From CAVTWH01 sp963794685 (lineage in GTDB: Bacteria; Actinomycetota; Actinomycetes; Mycobacteriales; Micromonosporaceae), in NCBI GenBank assembly GCA_963794685.1, contig CAWCFK010000013.1, forward strand, positions 1 to 64,000: a stretch of DNA of 64,000 bases. Direction: 5' to 3'. Shown one piece after another: positions 25,852-34,070 of the stretch. Position 1 is the first letter of the stretch. Each line of letters opens with the position of its first letter. Position numbers and translations under genes: made by a program. The notes under the pieces are model-generated. The model made no database searches. It had not been told where the DNA came from and saw only the letters and a program-made list of their open reading frames with translations.

Positions 25852-26073
25852 GTGCCGATTCCCATGTCCGCTGAACAGATCGCCGATGACCTTGTGGCGA
25901 GGATCAGGGCTGGCGAATACAGGCCGGGCACTCAACTACCGCCGTACCGGGTCCTGGCGGACCTCTACAACGTCGGAATGACCACCGTGGCCAAGGTGAT
26001 GGTCATTCTGCGGGCGCGCGGCGTCGTGATCGGCGTTCAGGGCCGGGGCGTGTACGTCCCCGAGGAAGGCTAG
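25852..26073 (+). CDS. Short GntR-type transcriptional regulator
   Basis: 73 codons from GTG 25852 (VPIPMSAEQIADDLVARIRAGEYRPGTQLPPYRVLADLYNVG with TTVAKVMVILRARGVV). It is the complete GntR winged-helix domain with no effector-binding domain, as in the short GntR group. An ATG at 25864 is an alternative start. Confidence 0.75.
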   Translation: MPIPMSAEQIADDLVARIRAGEYRPGTQLPPYRVLADLYNVGMTTVAKVMVILRARGVVIGVQGRGVYVPEEG

Positions 26074-26195
26074 CCAGCTCCACGAAGCCCAGGCCCCGGC
26101 CGGGGTGACGCGGCGACCACGGTGGGGTCCCGGCCGCTTCCAGGGCGTCGGCCCCGACCAGGGTCGGCCAGCGCAGTCTGTTGTGCAGGAGTTGG

Positions 26196-27026
26196 TCAGC
26201 GCTTCGGACCGGGAACGCTCGACGGGGGCTGGTCCCCTGTCGGTTGGGTGGGCACCGGGGCCGGCTTGGTCGCTCCGCCGGAGCGTCGGCGCAGCAGCAG
26301 CCAGCCCACCACGCCACCGGCGGCCAGCAGCAGCACCAGGACGACCACCAGCACGACCCACAGCAGCGTGTGCGAGGAGCCGCCGCCGGCCGGTGCCGCC
26401 GACGCGCTGGCGTTCGCACTGGCGCTGGCCGGCGCCGACGACTGACCGCCCGCGACCACCGAGACCGCCTTGAGCTCCTTGGGCTTGGCGGCGTTGGGGG
26501 CGAGGTTCCAGGCCACGTTGTTCTGGCCGATGACCGTGCCGTTGGTCTGCGCGGAGACGATGTTGCCGGGCAGCGTCACGGTGATCTCGAAGCCGGCCAG
26601 GGTGAGGTTGGAACCGATGCTGGCGACGTTGCCGCCCGGTACCTGGGCCGCGATCACCGCCGGGTCCAGGGAGATGGTGAAGACCACCTGGTTGCCGGTG
26701 CGTACCACCTTGATGTCGCCGTTGAACTTGGCCAGCGGCGTGTGGTCGTAGGTGATGATCACGCCGAAGTTGGTGGCGTCCTCGAACGGCGCCTCCTTGC
26801 CCTCCGGCAACGGCGGCAGCTGCTTGCGGTAGTTGGCGAAGCCGACCTCCTTGGCCTGCCCGCCCAGGGTCAGCTCCGACTTGGTGGCGAAGACGACCAG
26901 CTGGCCGCTGACCGTGTCGTCGGAGTTGACCTCCAGCCCGGCCTTGACCTGCAGGCAGCCGGCGAGCACAAGAAGCACCACGCCCAGGGCGACGGTACGG
27001 GTCAATGCGGAGAGTCGGGAGGCCAT
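26196..27026 (-). CDS. LppM-family membrane-anchored lipoprotein
   Basis: 276 codons. The signal peptide ends in a lipobox (VLAGC). The middle ~170 residues (VNSDDTVSGQLVVFATKSEL ... FEITVTLPGNIVSAQTNGTVIGQNNVAWNL) match the LppM domain known from mycobacteria. Then come an Ala/Ser-rich spacer, a transmembrane helix (LLWVVLVVVLVLLLAAGGVVG) and a proline-rich cytoplasmic tail. The protein is therefore tethered at both ends. Part of this gene is duplicated at 22725-22760. Confidence 0.8.
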   Translation of the reverse strand: MASRLSALTRTVALGVVLLVLAGCLQVKAGLEVNSDDTVSGQLVVFATKSELTLGGQAKEVGFANYRKQLPPLPEGKEAPFEDATNFGVIITYDHTPLAKFNGDIKVVRTGNQVVFTISLDPAVIAAQVPGGNVASIGSNLTLAGFEITVTLPGNIVSAQTNGTVIGQNNVAWNLAPNAAKPKELKAVSVVAGGQSSAPASASANASASAAPAGGGSSHTLLWVVLVVVLVLLLAAGGVVGWLLLRRRSGGATKPAPVPTQPTGDQPPSSVPGPKR

Positions 27027-27119
27027 ACGACTGAGTGTCTCGATCGACGGCCATGAGCACAGTCGGCTATCCGTCTCGGAGTGTGCCGCTATGACTACAG
27101 GGCGTAGATCATCGCCGGG

Positions 27120-27470
27120 TCAGTCGCTGGCGGGAGGCGCCGGCAGGCCCTCGGTGAGGTAGTCGTACAGGCCGGAGATCTCCAGTACCTGGCGGATCGA
27201 GCCGTGCGCGCCGGTCAGCCGGAATCCCCGGCCGGCGTTCTTGGCCTGCTGGTAACCGAGGACGAACTCGCGCAGGCCGCTGGAGTCCACGAAGGTCACC
27301 CCGGCCAGGTCCACCTCCAGCGAGCTGGCCTCCGGCAACGCCGCGCTGATCGCCGCACCTACCCGCATCGCGGTGGACAGGTCGATGTAACCGGCGAGAA
27401 CGAGCACCGTGCGACCCTCCGCCTCGGTACGGCGTTCAATCGCCAGATCCGTGGGGGTACCGGAACTCAT
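27120..27470 (-). CDS. STAS-domain anti-sigma factor antagonist
   Basis: 116 codons. SpoIIAA/RsbV-type fold with the phosphorylation-site motif VTFVDSSGLREFV. It should bind the RsbW-like kinase when unphosphorylated. It is transcribed away from the kinase gene at 27632, with both starting from a 160-base shared region. Confidence 0.85.
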   Translation of the reverse strand: MSSGTPTDLAIERRTEAEGRTVLVLAGYIDLSTAMRVGAAISAALPEASSLEVDLAGVTFVDSSGLREFVLGYQQAKNAGRGFRLTGAHGSIRQVLEISGLYDYLTEGLPAPPASD

Positions 27471-27496
27471 CTACCTCACGCCCTCGACTAGCCGGC

Positions 27497-27526
27497 TGGA
27501 CTCTCCGTCGCAGGCGATTGTAGGGT
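27497..27526 (+). promoter_or_regulatory. Predicted promoter for the RsbW-like gene
   Basis: TGGACT (27497-27502), 18-base spacer, TAGGGT (27521-27526), about 85 bases upstream of the short leader frame at 27612. Confidence 0.4.
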
Positions 27527-27611
27527 GCCACGGACGGCGGTGCCTGTTGCGATCGGACCAAACCGCCGCAAGCGGTACCGGTATGCCCCCGCGAAACCGG
27601 CCGCGGAGGAG

Positions 27612-27635
27612 ATGATGGGTGTGGCGGCGCGATGA
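27612..27635 (+). promoter_or_regulatory. Possible 7-codon leader peptide coupled to the kinase gene
   Basis: A strong GGAGGAG site precedes ATG ATG GGT GTG GCG GCG CGA TGA. The TGA overlaps the kinase start (ATGA), while the kinase start has no good site of its own. Translation of the leader probably delivers ribosomes to the next start. Confidence 0.45.
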
Positions 27636-28042
27636 GCTCCGAGACAGGACGCTCGCGCCCGGCTGCTGTTCAGGAGCTGTCCCGGGCGACGCTGGCCCGG
27701 CTGCGCACGTTCGCGGTCGACACGGCCCGAGGGGTCGGACTGGACAGCGAAGCGGTCAACCGGCTCGCCATCGTGGTGGACGAGGCGATGGCCAACGCGC
27801 TGCGCTATGCCGGTGGCGGCCTGGTGAGCATCACCGCCGCGATCGGCCTCGGGGTCACCGTGGAGGTCCGCGACGACGGACCGGGCATCCCGCCCGGCAC
27901 GTCGGTGGTGATGCCCGGGCCGCTGGCGGTGGGTGGTCGCGGACTGCCCCTCATCCACCTGCTCAGCGACGACCTGGAGATCCGGACCGGACCGGCCGGG
28001 ACGACCGTCCGGCTGACGGTGGGCCCCCGGACCGCCGGCTAG
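27632..28042 (+). CDS. RsbW-like ATP-binding anti-sigma/serine kinase
   Basis: 136 codons. GHKL ATPase fold: N box LAIVVDEAMANALRYA, G1 VEVRDDGPGIP and G2 GGRGLPLIHLLSDDL are all present. It acts as a serine kinase on the STAS partner and probably sequesters a sigma factor or another target. It forms a partner-switching set with the STAS gene (27120) and the PP2C phosphatase (28050). Confidence 0.85.
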   Translation: MSSETGRSRPAAVQELSRATLARLRTFAVDTARGVGLDSEAVNRLAIVVDEAMANALRYAGGGLVSITAAIGLGVTVEVRDDGPGIPPGTSVVMPGPLAVGGRGLPLIHLLSDDLEIRTGPAGTTVRLTVGPRTAG

Positions 28043-28049
28043 GGCGCAG

Positions 28050-29258
28050 TCAGATGGAGGTACGGGCGATGGCCAGTACGGCCACGTCGTCGGAGACCTG
28101 TTCGGTGCCGATCATCGCCGACATCACCCGGGCACACGCCTCCTCGGCCGGGCCGGCCTTGACCTGCAGCCGTAGCCGCTCCATGCCGTCCGAGATCGGC
28201 TCGTCACGCCGCTCGACCAACCCGTCCGTGTAGCACAGCAGCAGCGCACCTACCGGCAGCGGTGCCTCCATCGTGTGCCGCGCAGCGTGGTAGTCCACAC
28301 CCAACGGCAGGTCCGACCGCACGTCCAGGATGCGCGGCGGACCGTCGGCGGGAGCGAAGACGGGCGGCGGATGGCCGGCGGTCGACAGCTTCATCGTGGT
28401 CCGCCCCGGTTCGAGCACGGCGTACAGGGCGGTGGCCATGGCGCCGGGCTCGAAGATGGTGATCTTGCGATCCAGCCGGGTCAGCACCTCAGCAGGGTCC
28501 GCCCAGTCCAGCGCATATGCCCGCAGAGCGCTGCGGATACGCCCCATCACGACAGCGGCCCGCAGCCCGTGCCCCACCACGTCACCGATGACCACACCGA
28601 CCCGGCCGTCCGGCAGGGCGAACACGTCGTACCAGTCGCCGCCGACACCCTCCCGGGTGCCCGGTACGTAGCGCGCGGCCACCTGCAGGCCGTCCACGCT
28701 GATGTGTGGCGCCGGCAGCAGCGAACGCTGCAACGCCACCGTGGCCGCCCGGTCCAGCGCCACCAGCCGGGACTGGGTGGCCAGGGCCATCCGCTCGGCG
28801 GCCACCTGCAGCAGGTTGATCTCGGTGTCGGTGAAGAAGCGCGGCGTCAGGGACCCGACGTGCAGCACGCCGACCAGCTGTCCGGCGGCGATCATCGGCA
28901 CCCCCAGGATCGACTGGATGCCGTGCTCGATGAGCAGCGGGTTGAGCACGCTGCTGCGGTCCACCTGGGCCAGCTGTACCGGCGCTCTGGTTGCCGCCAC
29001 CTTGCCGGCGAAGCCGCCGCCCACCGGCAGGCGTACCCCCTGGGTGACCTCGTCCTCCAGCCCCACCGAGGCGGCGGCGACCAGATCGTGACCGTGTGGA
29101 TCCAGCAGCAGCACCGTGACGGTGTCCACCGACAGCTCGTCCCGGATCCGGCCGAGCAGCGCCGAGATCAACGCCTCCACGTCCAGGTGGGCAAGCGTTG
29201 TATCGGTCACCGCGTGGACGCCGCGCAGACGCGGGTCGCCAGCGGATGGTGAAGTCAC
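28050..29258 (-). CDS. GAF-PP2C (RsbU/SpoIIE-type) phosphatase
   Basis: 402 codons. GAF sensor at residues ~20-165 and a SpoIIE-type PP2C at ~185-400 (GVGGDWYDVF, VIGDVVGHGLRAAVVMGRIR, LCYTDGLVERRD, DDVAVLAI). It should dephosphorylate the STAS antagonist in response to a small ligand, turning the partner switch on. GTG start. It converges with the kinase gene at an 8-base gap. Confidence 0.9.
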   Translation of the reverse strand: MTSPSAGDPRLRGVHAVTDTTLAHLDVEALISALLGRIRDELSVDTVTVLLLDPHGHDLVAAASVGLEDEVTQGVRLPVGGGFAGKVAATRAPVQLAQVDRSSVLNPLLIEHGIQSILGVPMIAAGQLVGVLHVGSLTPRFFTDTEINLLQVAAERMALATQSRLVALDRAATVALQRSLLPAPHISVDGLQVAARYVPGTREGVGGDWYDVFALPDGRVGVVIGDVVGHGLRAAVVMGRIRSALRAYALDWADPAEVLTRLDRKITIFEPGAMATALYAVLEPGRTTMKLSTAGHPPPVFAPADGPPRILDVRSDLPLGVDYHAARHTMEAPLPVGALLLCYTDGLVERRDEPISDGMERLRLQVKAGPAEEACARVMSAMIGTEQVSDDVAVLAIARTSI

Positions 29259-29317
29259 CCAGGCATCCTAGACCGGCGGCCGGTTCGCAGCTCAACCCTT
29301 GCAGTCCGGGGACCAGC

Positions 29318-30823
29318 TCAGTCCTGCCCGGCGACCAGGACGACGCTGCCCAGGGCGGCCGGCTCCCGGGTCGCCACGGTGAGTACCCCGTCCGACCAGT
29401 CCACCGTGGCCGGCACCGGCGCGCCGTTGGAGTCCAGCACCTGCACCTGGTAGCCGGTCGGATCGGCGAGCGGGTAGCACAGCGGGTGCCCGGCGTCGGC
29501 CAGCACGTCCAGGCGCTCCTGCGGGGCGTAGTCCCGGCCGTCGGTGTGCTGCCAGCTGCGCTGGTGCCCCACGGTCACCCGGGGCCGGATGACCACGCCG
29601 TCGCCGGACCGGAAATCCTGCCCGTCCGGGCCGTTGGCGTCCTTGGCAGCGGTGAAGCCCCACGCCGGGATGGTCAGCGGCGGCCGGGCGAACATCGCGT
29701 TGACGACGTCGTCGCGGCGCTCGCAGCGGGCCACCCGCATGTCGCGCAGGTAGTCGGTGAGGATCCGCCAGGCCTGCGCGGGCTCCACCGGCTGGCCCGG
29801 GGTGGCCAGCGCCGACCAGCCCGGTGGCGCCGGGATGGACAGCGGGGAGGTGCGGGTGTCCAGCTTCTTCCACGGCCAGAAGTTCCAGCCGATGCCGTGC
29901 TCCTCGTAGAGCCGGGTGGCGGCGTAGATCCACTCGGGGTTGTTCTCGCCGCCCTCGCCCATGTAGATGGGCAGGCCCAGGCGGTCGCGGGCGGCCAGGT
30001 ACTCGGCGATGCTGTCCCGCTCCGGCGGGCACCAGTAGCGGTGGAACTGCAGCACCGAGTTGGCGTCCCAGACCTCGGTGAAGATCGACCAGTTGGTGGC
30101 CCAGTGCGAGCCCTCGTACATGATGAGGTGATTGCTGTCGATCGCCCGGATGGCGGCGGTCAGCTCCTGGTAGAGATCGCGCAGGTCGGCGGCGAAGGTG
30201 TGCTGCCACTCGTGCGGCAGCGGCTCGTTGAGCAGGTCGTAGCCGAGCACGATCGGCTCGTCCCGGTACCGGCGGGCGATCGCCTCCCACAGCGCGACGG
30301 TGCGCGGCCGGTAGCGCTGCGGGTGCAGGAACAGCTCCGGGTCACCGTGCGGCGAGTCGTCGATGTTGGTCCCGGTCTGGCCGCCCGGCGCGCCGTGCAG
30401 GTCCAGCAGTACCCACAGCTGATGCGCGCCGCACCAGGCGATCAGCCGGTCGATGAGGGCGAACCCGGATTCGATCAGCTCGCCGTCGTCGTCCAGCACG
30501 ACCCGCGAGTTGATCGGCAGGCGGACGTGGTCGAAGCCCAGCTCGGCGATGAGGGCGATGTCCGCCTCGTCGATGAAGTGCTCGCGGAACTCGGCCCAGA
30601 ACGCGGCGGCGCGCTCCGGCCCGACCAGCTCCTCGATCCGCGCCTCGATCAGCCGGGGGGAGGCCGCCTGGTCCGGGAAGCGCCACATGTAGCCCTCGGG
30701 CAGGAGCCAGTTGCCCAGCCCCACGCCGCGCAGCAGCAGCGGGTTGCCGGCCGCGTCGACGATCTCCCGACCGGCGACCCGTACGTACCCGTCGAACCGG
30801 CTGGCGTTGCTGCCCACGCTCAC
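29318..30823 (-). CDS. Glycoside hydrolase family 5 (cytoplasmic cellulase-like)
   Basis: 501 codons. TIM-barrel enzyme with the acid/base motif LLNEPLP (E ~ residue 200) and a nucleophile region YMGEGGENNPEW. The start (RVAGREIVDAAGNPLLLRGVGLGNWLLPEGYMW) is typical of GH5/exo-beta-glucanase-like enzymes. A C-terminal beta-sandwich (~residues 395-500) follows. There is no signal peptide, so it acts inside the cell, probably on imported oligosaccharides. Confidence 0.85.
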   Translation of the reverse strand: MSVGSNASRFDGYVRVAGREIVDAAGNPLLLRGVGLGNWLLPEGYMWRFPDQAASPRLIEARIEELVGPERAAAFWAEFREHFIDEADIALIAELGFDHVRLPINSRVVLDDDGELIESGFALIDRLIAWCGAHQLWVLLDLHGAPGGQTGTNIDDSPHGDPELFLHPQRYRPRTVALWEAIARRYRDEPIVLGYDLLNEPLPHEWQHTFAADLRDLYQELTAAIRAIDSNHLIMYEGSHWATNWSIFTEVWDANSVLQFHRYWCPPERDSIAEYLAARDRLGLPIYMGEGGENNPEWIYAATRLYEEHGIGWNFWPWKKLDTRTSPLSIPAPPGWSALATPGQPVEPAQAWRILTDYLRDMRVARCERRDDVVNAMFARPPLTIPAWGFTAAKDANGPDGQDFRSGDGVVIRPRVTVGHQRSWQHTDGRDYAPQERLDVLADAGHPLCYPLADPTGYQVQVLDSNGAPVPATVDWSDGVLTVATREPAALGSVVLVAGQD

Positions 30824-31071
30824 TCCCCGTCAGTCGAGTCCACGCCACGGAGCCGACCCACGGGGTGCGCGTGGACCGGCGGTCTCCCTTGGCGGCGGGA
30901 TCCGCGGATTGCCGTGACCGGCCGGCCGTGTCGTCGCGGCGTGGGCGGCGTGTGCCGGCCCGGGCCAGGTCGCCACCGCAGCATACCGGGCCACCGGTGC
31001 CCCGCCCAGACGCCCACGGTTGCGGAACTTCCGGACATGCCGCCGGTCGGGTCGCACCGGCGGCGTGGCTG

Positions 31072-32013
31072 TCAGCCGGCTGCCGGCTGCTCCCCGTCGG
31101 CCGGCGGGTGCGGCTGTTCCAGCAGTGTGCGGATGCCGGTGCGCACCCCGACCAGTGCCGACCCGCCGGCCAGCGCCAGCAGCAGCAGGGACAGGGCGCT
31201 CGCGGCGAGGCCGACCGGCGGGGCGGCTATCGGCGGCTCCGCGCGCAGCGTCTCCACCACCACGGTGGCGAGCAGCCCGGTGTACCCGGCGATGGCCAGC
31301 CACACCACGGCCAGCTGGCGCCGCTGCGACCAACCGGTGGCGCGCAGCAGCACCGCGAGCGCGGGCACCACCAGGACCGCGTGCATGGCCACCGCGTGGA
31401 TCGGCTTGAGCGCGCCGAGGGTGTCCCAGGCCAGCTGCGGGTCGGTGCGGGCGGTGCGGGTACCCCGGGCGATCATGGCTGCGCCGCTGCCCAGCGCCAC
31501 CAGGAAGACCAGCAGGCCGTACCGGATGGCCAGGCGCAGGCTGGCCGGCACGGCCGGAGCGGCGCGCAGGGCCAGGACGGTGAAGCCGAGCCCGGTGGCC
31601 ACGATGACGGCGCCCCCGGCGGCCAGCGTCATCGAGATCGCGGTGTCGATAGGGGTGGTGAAGTTGACGTGCGACGGTACGCCGCGCCACGCCTGCGCGG
31701 TGACCAGCGCCACCTCCACCACGCAGGCCACCGTGAACGGGTACAGCAGTGCGGCGCGTACCGGCCGGCGGGTGGCCAGCCAGGAGGTGGCCCAGGTCAC
31801 CGAGGCCAGGGTGAGGCCGAAGGAGAGCCCGAAGGTGGCCGCCTTGCGCAGTGACAGCGGTCCGAGCCAGCTGCGCCCGGTGACCAGCAGCACCACCACG
31901 TGCAGCAGGCCGCTGGCGAACAGCGCGGCGGCGGTGGCGTAGGCCGCCCGGCCGGCGGATTCACCGGCCCGCCAGGTACGGCGGACCGCGGGGACGAGGG
32001 CGTTGACCGGCAT
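31072..32013 (-). CDS. Polytopic membrane protein
   Basis: 313 codons from the ATG at 32013. About eight hydrophobic helices. The central part (SHVNFTTPIDTAISMTLAAGGAVIVATGLG, WDTLGALKPIHAVAMHAVLVVPALAVLL) has membrane-embedded histidines. No family named with confidence. It is divergent from the LLM monooxygenase gene. Confidence 0.6.
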   Translation of the reverse strand: MPVNALVPAVRRTWRAGESAGRAAYATAAALFASGLLHVVVLLVTGRSWLGPLSLRKAATFGLSFGLTLASVTWATSWLATRRPVRAALLYPFTVACVVEVALVTAQAWRGVPSHVNFTTPIDTAISMTLAAGGAVIVATGLGFTVLALRAAPAVPASLRLAIRYGLLVFLVALGSGAAMIARGTRTARTDPQLAWDTLGALKPIHAVAMHAVLVVPALAVLLRATGWSQRRQLAVVWLAIAGYTGLLATVVVETLRAEPPIAAPPVGLAASALSLLLLALAGGSALVGVRTGIRTLLEQPHPPADGEQPAAG

Positions 32014-32198
32014 GGCTGCGATCCTGGTCGCCCGGCGGCGCCACGGCGACGTACCAGCGGATGATTCCGGGCTACTCCGGTGGGCGTAGCCGCCGGCCGG
32101 AGGGTCACAGCCAGCAGCATGCCTCGCCGACGACGATCCGACCCAGCTGCCCGACGGTCGCGAAGGCGCGCAGCGGCCGGAATACCACCCCTGCCGAT

Positions 32199-32218
32199 TT
32201 AGTTGACTGAGCAAGTAA
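32199..32218. promoter_or_regulatory. 20-base operator-like palindrome
   Basis: Sequence TTA-G-TTG-N6-CAA-G-TAA, with arms TTAnTTG / CAAnTAA matching perfectly. It lies 44 bases upstream of the LLM monooxygenase start, in the divergent region. The form is typical of MarR/HxlR-class repressor sites; no such regulator gene lies next to it. Confidence 0.5.
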
Positions 32219-32262
32219 TACCATCGGTGCCCGGGACGGCTGGGCGTGGCGGAGGAGCAGAC

Positions 32263-33384
32263 ATGCAGTTCGGGGTCTTCACGGTGGGCGACGTCACGCC
32301 CGACCCGACGACCGGGCGGGAACCTACCGAGGCTGAGCGCATCCAGGCGATGGTCACCATCGCCGCCAAGGCCGAAGAGGTCGGGCTGGACGTGTTCGCC
32401 ACGGGCGAGCACCACAACCCGCCGTTCGTACCCTCCTCCCCCACCACGCTGCTCGGCTTCATCGCGGCCCGCACCTCCCGGCTGCTGCTGAGCACCGCCA
32501 CCACGCTGATCACCACGAACGATCCGGTGAAGATCGCCGAGGACTACGCGATGCTGCAGCACCTGGCCGGTGGCCGGGTCGACCTGATGCTGGGGCGCGG
32601 CAACACCGGGCCGGTGTACCCGTGGTTCGGCCAGGACATCCGGCAGGGCATCGCGCTGGCCGTCGAGAACTACGCGCTGCTGCGCCGGCTCTGGCGCGAG
32701 GACGTGGTCGACTGGGAGGGCGAGTTCCGTACCCCGCTGCAGGGGTTCACCGCCACGCCGCGCCCGCTGGACGGCGTCCCGCCGTTCGTCTGGCACGGCT
32801 CGATCCGCAGTCCGGAGATCGCCGAACAGGCCGCCTACTACGGCGACGGGTTCTTCGCCAACCACATCTTCTGGCCGGCCGAGCACACCCAGCGGATGGT
32901 GGCCTTCTACCGGCAGCGCTTCGCCCACTACGGGCACGGCAGCGCCGAGCAGGCCATCGTCGGCCTCGGCGGGCAGGTCTTCCTGCGCCGCAATTCGCAG
33001 GACGCGGTACGGGAGTTCCGGCCCTACTTCGACAACGCCCCGGTCTACGGGCACGGCCCGGCGCTGGAGGAGTTCATGGCGCAGACGCCGCTCACCGTGG
33101 GCAGCCCCCAGCAGGTCATCGACCGCACCCTGTCGTTCCGCGAGTACGTCGGCGACTACCAGCGCCAGCTGTTCCTCGTCGACCACGCCGGCCTGCCGCT
33201 GAAGACCGTGCTGGAGCAGTTGGACCTGTTGGGCGGTGAGGTGGTCCCGGTGCTGCGCCGCGAGTTCGCGGCCCGGCGCGCGCCGGGCGTACCGGACGCG
33301 CCCACGCACGCCAGCCTGCTGGCCGCCCGGGCGGCCACCGAGGCGGCGCCGCTGGCCGGCGCACCCGCGCAGGTGGCGGCGTGA
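32263..33384 (+). CDS. LLM-class flavin-dependent monooxygenase
   Basis: 373 codons, ATG after GGAGGAG. Luciferase-like TIM barrel: MQFGVFTVGDV, FATGEHHNPPFVPSSP, LAGGRVDLMLGRGNTGPVYPWFG and SPEIAEQAAYYGDGFF. It uses reduced flavin supplied by a separate reductase. The stop overlaps the start of such a reductase, so the two form a two-component system. Substrate unknown. Confidence 0.85.
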   Translation: MQFGVFTVGDVTPDPTTGREPTEAERIQAMVTIAAKAEEVGLDVFATGEHHNPPFVPSSPTTLLGFIAARTSRLLLSTATTLITTNDPVKIAEDYAMLQHLAGGRVDLMLGRGNTGPVYPWFGQDIRQGIALAVENYALLRRLWREDVVDWEGEFRTPLQGFTATPRPLDGVPPFVWHGSIRSPEIAEQAAYYGDGFFANHIFWPAEHTQRMVAFYRQRFAHYGHGSAEQAIVGLGGQVFLRRNSQDAVREFRPYFDNAPVYGHGPALEEFMAQTPLTVGSPQQVIDRTLSFREYVGDYQRQLFLVDHAGLPLKTVLEQLDLLGGEVVPVLRREFAARRAPGVPDAPTHASLLAARAATEAAPLAGAPAQVAA

Positions 33385-34016
33385 AGCGGATCGCCGTGGT
33401 GACCGCCGGGCTGAGCCAGCCGTCGGCCAGCCGGCTGCTCGCCGACGAACTGGCGGCCGCCGCCCGCCGTCGGCTGGCCGCGCTGGCACCGGGCGAGGAG
33501 GTCGGACTCGACGTGGTGGAGCTGCGGGTGCTCGGGCACAGCCTGGTGGACAACCTGCTCACCGGCTTCCCGGACGCCCCGCTCGGGGAGGCCGTCAAGC
33601 AGGTCACCCAGGCCGACGGGCTGATCGCCGTCACGCCGATCTTCACCGCCTCCTACAGCGCGCTGTTCAAGGCGTTCTTCGACGTGCTGGAGCGCGACGC
33701 GCTGGCCGGTACGCCGGTGCTGATCGGCGCGGCCGGCGGCACCGAACGGCACAGCCTGGCGCTGGAGCACGCGGTCCGGCCACTCTTCGGCTACCTGCGC
33801 GCCCTGGTGGTCCCCACCGCCGTGTACGCCGCCGCCAGCGACTTCGGCGCCGCCGGTGGCGACACGGCCGGACTCGCCGGTCGGATCGACCGGGCGGCGG
33901 GCGAGTTCGCCACCCTGGTCGGCCGGCTGGACCGGGCGGCGCCACGCGACCCGTACGCCGACCTGGTCCCGTTCGACCAGTTGCTGGGCGGGGCCGCGCG
34001 GCGGGACGCGGGCTGA
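33381..34016 (+). CDS. NAD(P)H-dependent FMN reductase
   Basis: 211 codons. Flavodoxin-like fold (VVTAGLSQPSASRLLADEL, VTPIFTASYSALFKAFFDVL, PVLIGAAGGTERHSLALEHAVRPLF), like CE1759/MsuE-type reductases that pair with LLM monooxygenases. GTG start overlaps the previous stop by four bases. It is followed by a strong terminator. Confidence 0.85.
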   Translation: MKRIAVVTAGLSQPSASRLLADELAAAARRRLAALAPGEEVGLDVVELRVLGHSLVDNLLTGFPDAPLGEAVKQVTQADGLIAVTPIFTASYSALFKAFFDVLERDALAGTPVLIGAAGGTERHSLALEHAVRPLFGYLRALVVPTAVYAAASDFGAAGGDTAGLAGRIDRAAGEFATLVGRLDRAAPRDPYADLVPFDQLLGGAARRDAG

Positions 34017-34021
34017 CACGC

Positions 34022-34062
34022 CGCGGCCGGCGCCCGGAGAACCAACCGGGGCGCCGGCCGCG
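34022..34062. terminator. Bidirectional terminator
   Basis: Perfect 14-base stem CGCGGCCGGCGCCC / GGGCGCCGGCCGCG around a 13-base loop, between the convergent reductase and FN3-CBM2 genes. Confidence 0.8.
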
Positions 34063-34070
34063 AATGCCTG

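Noticed and set aside
29198..31942. Long + strand frame opposite PP2C, GH5 and the membrane protein
   Set aside because: Antisense shadow; the minus-strand genes have clear catalytic motifs.
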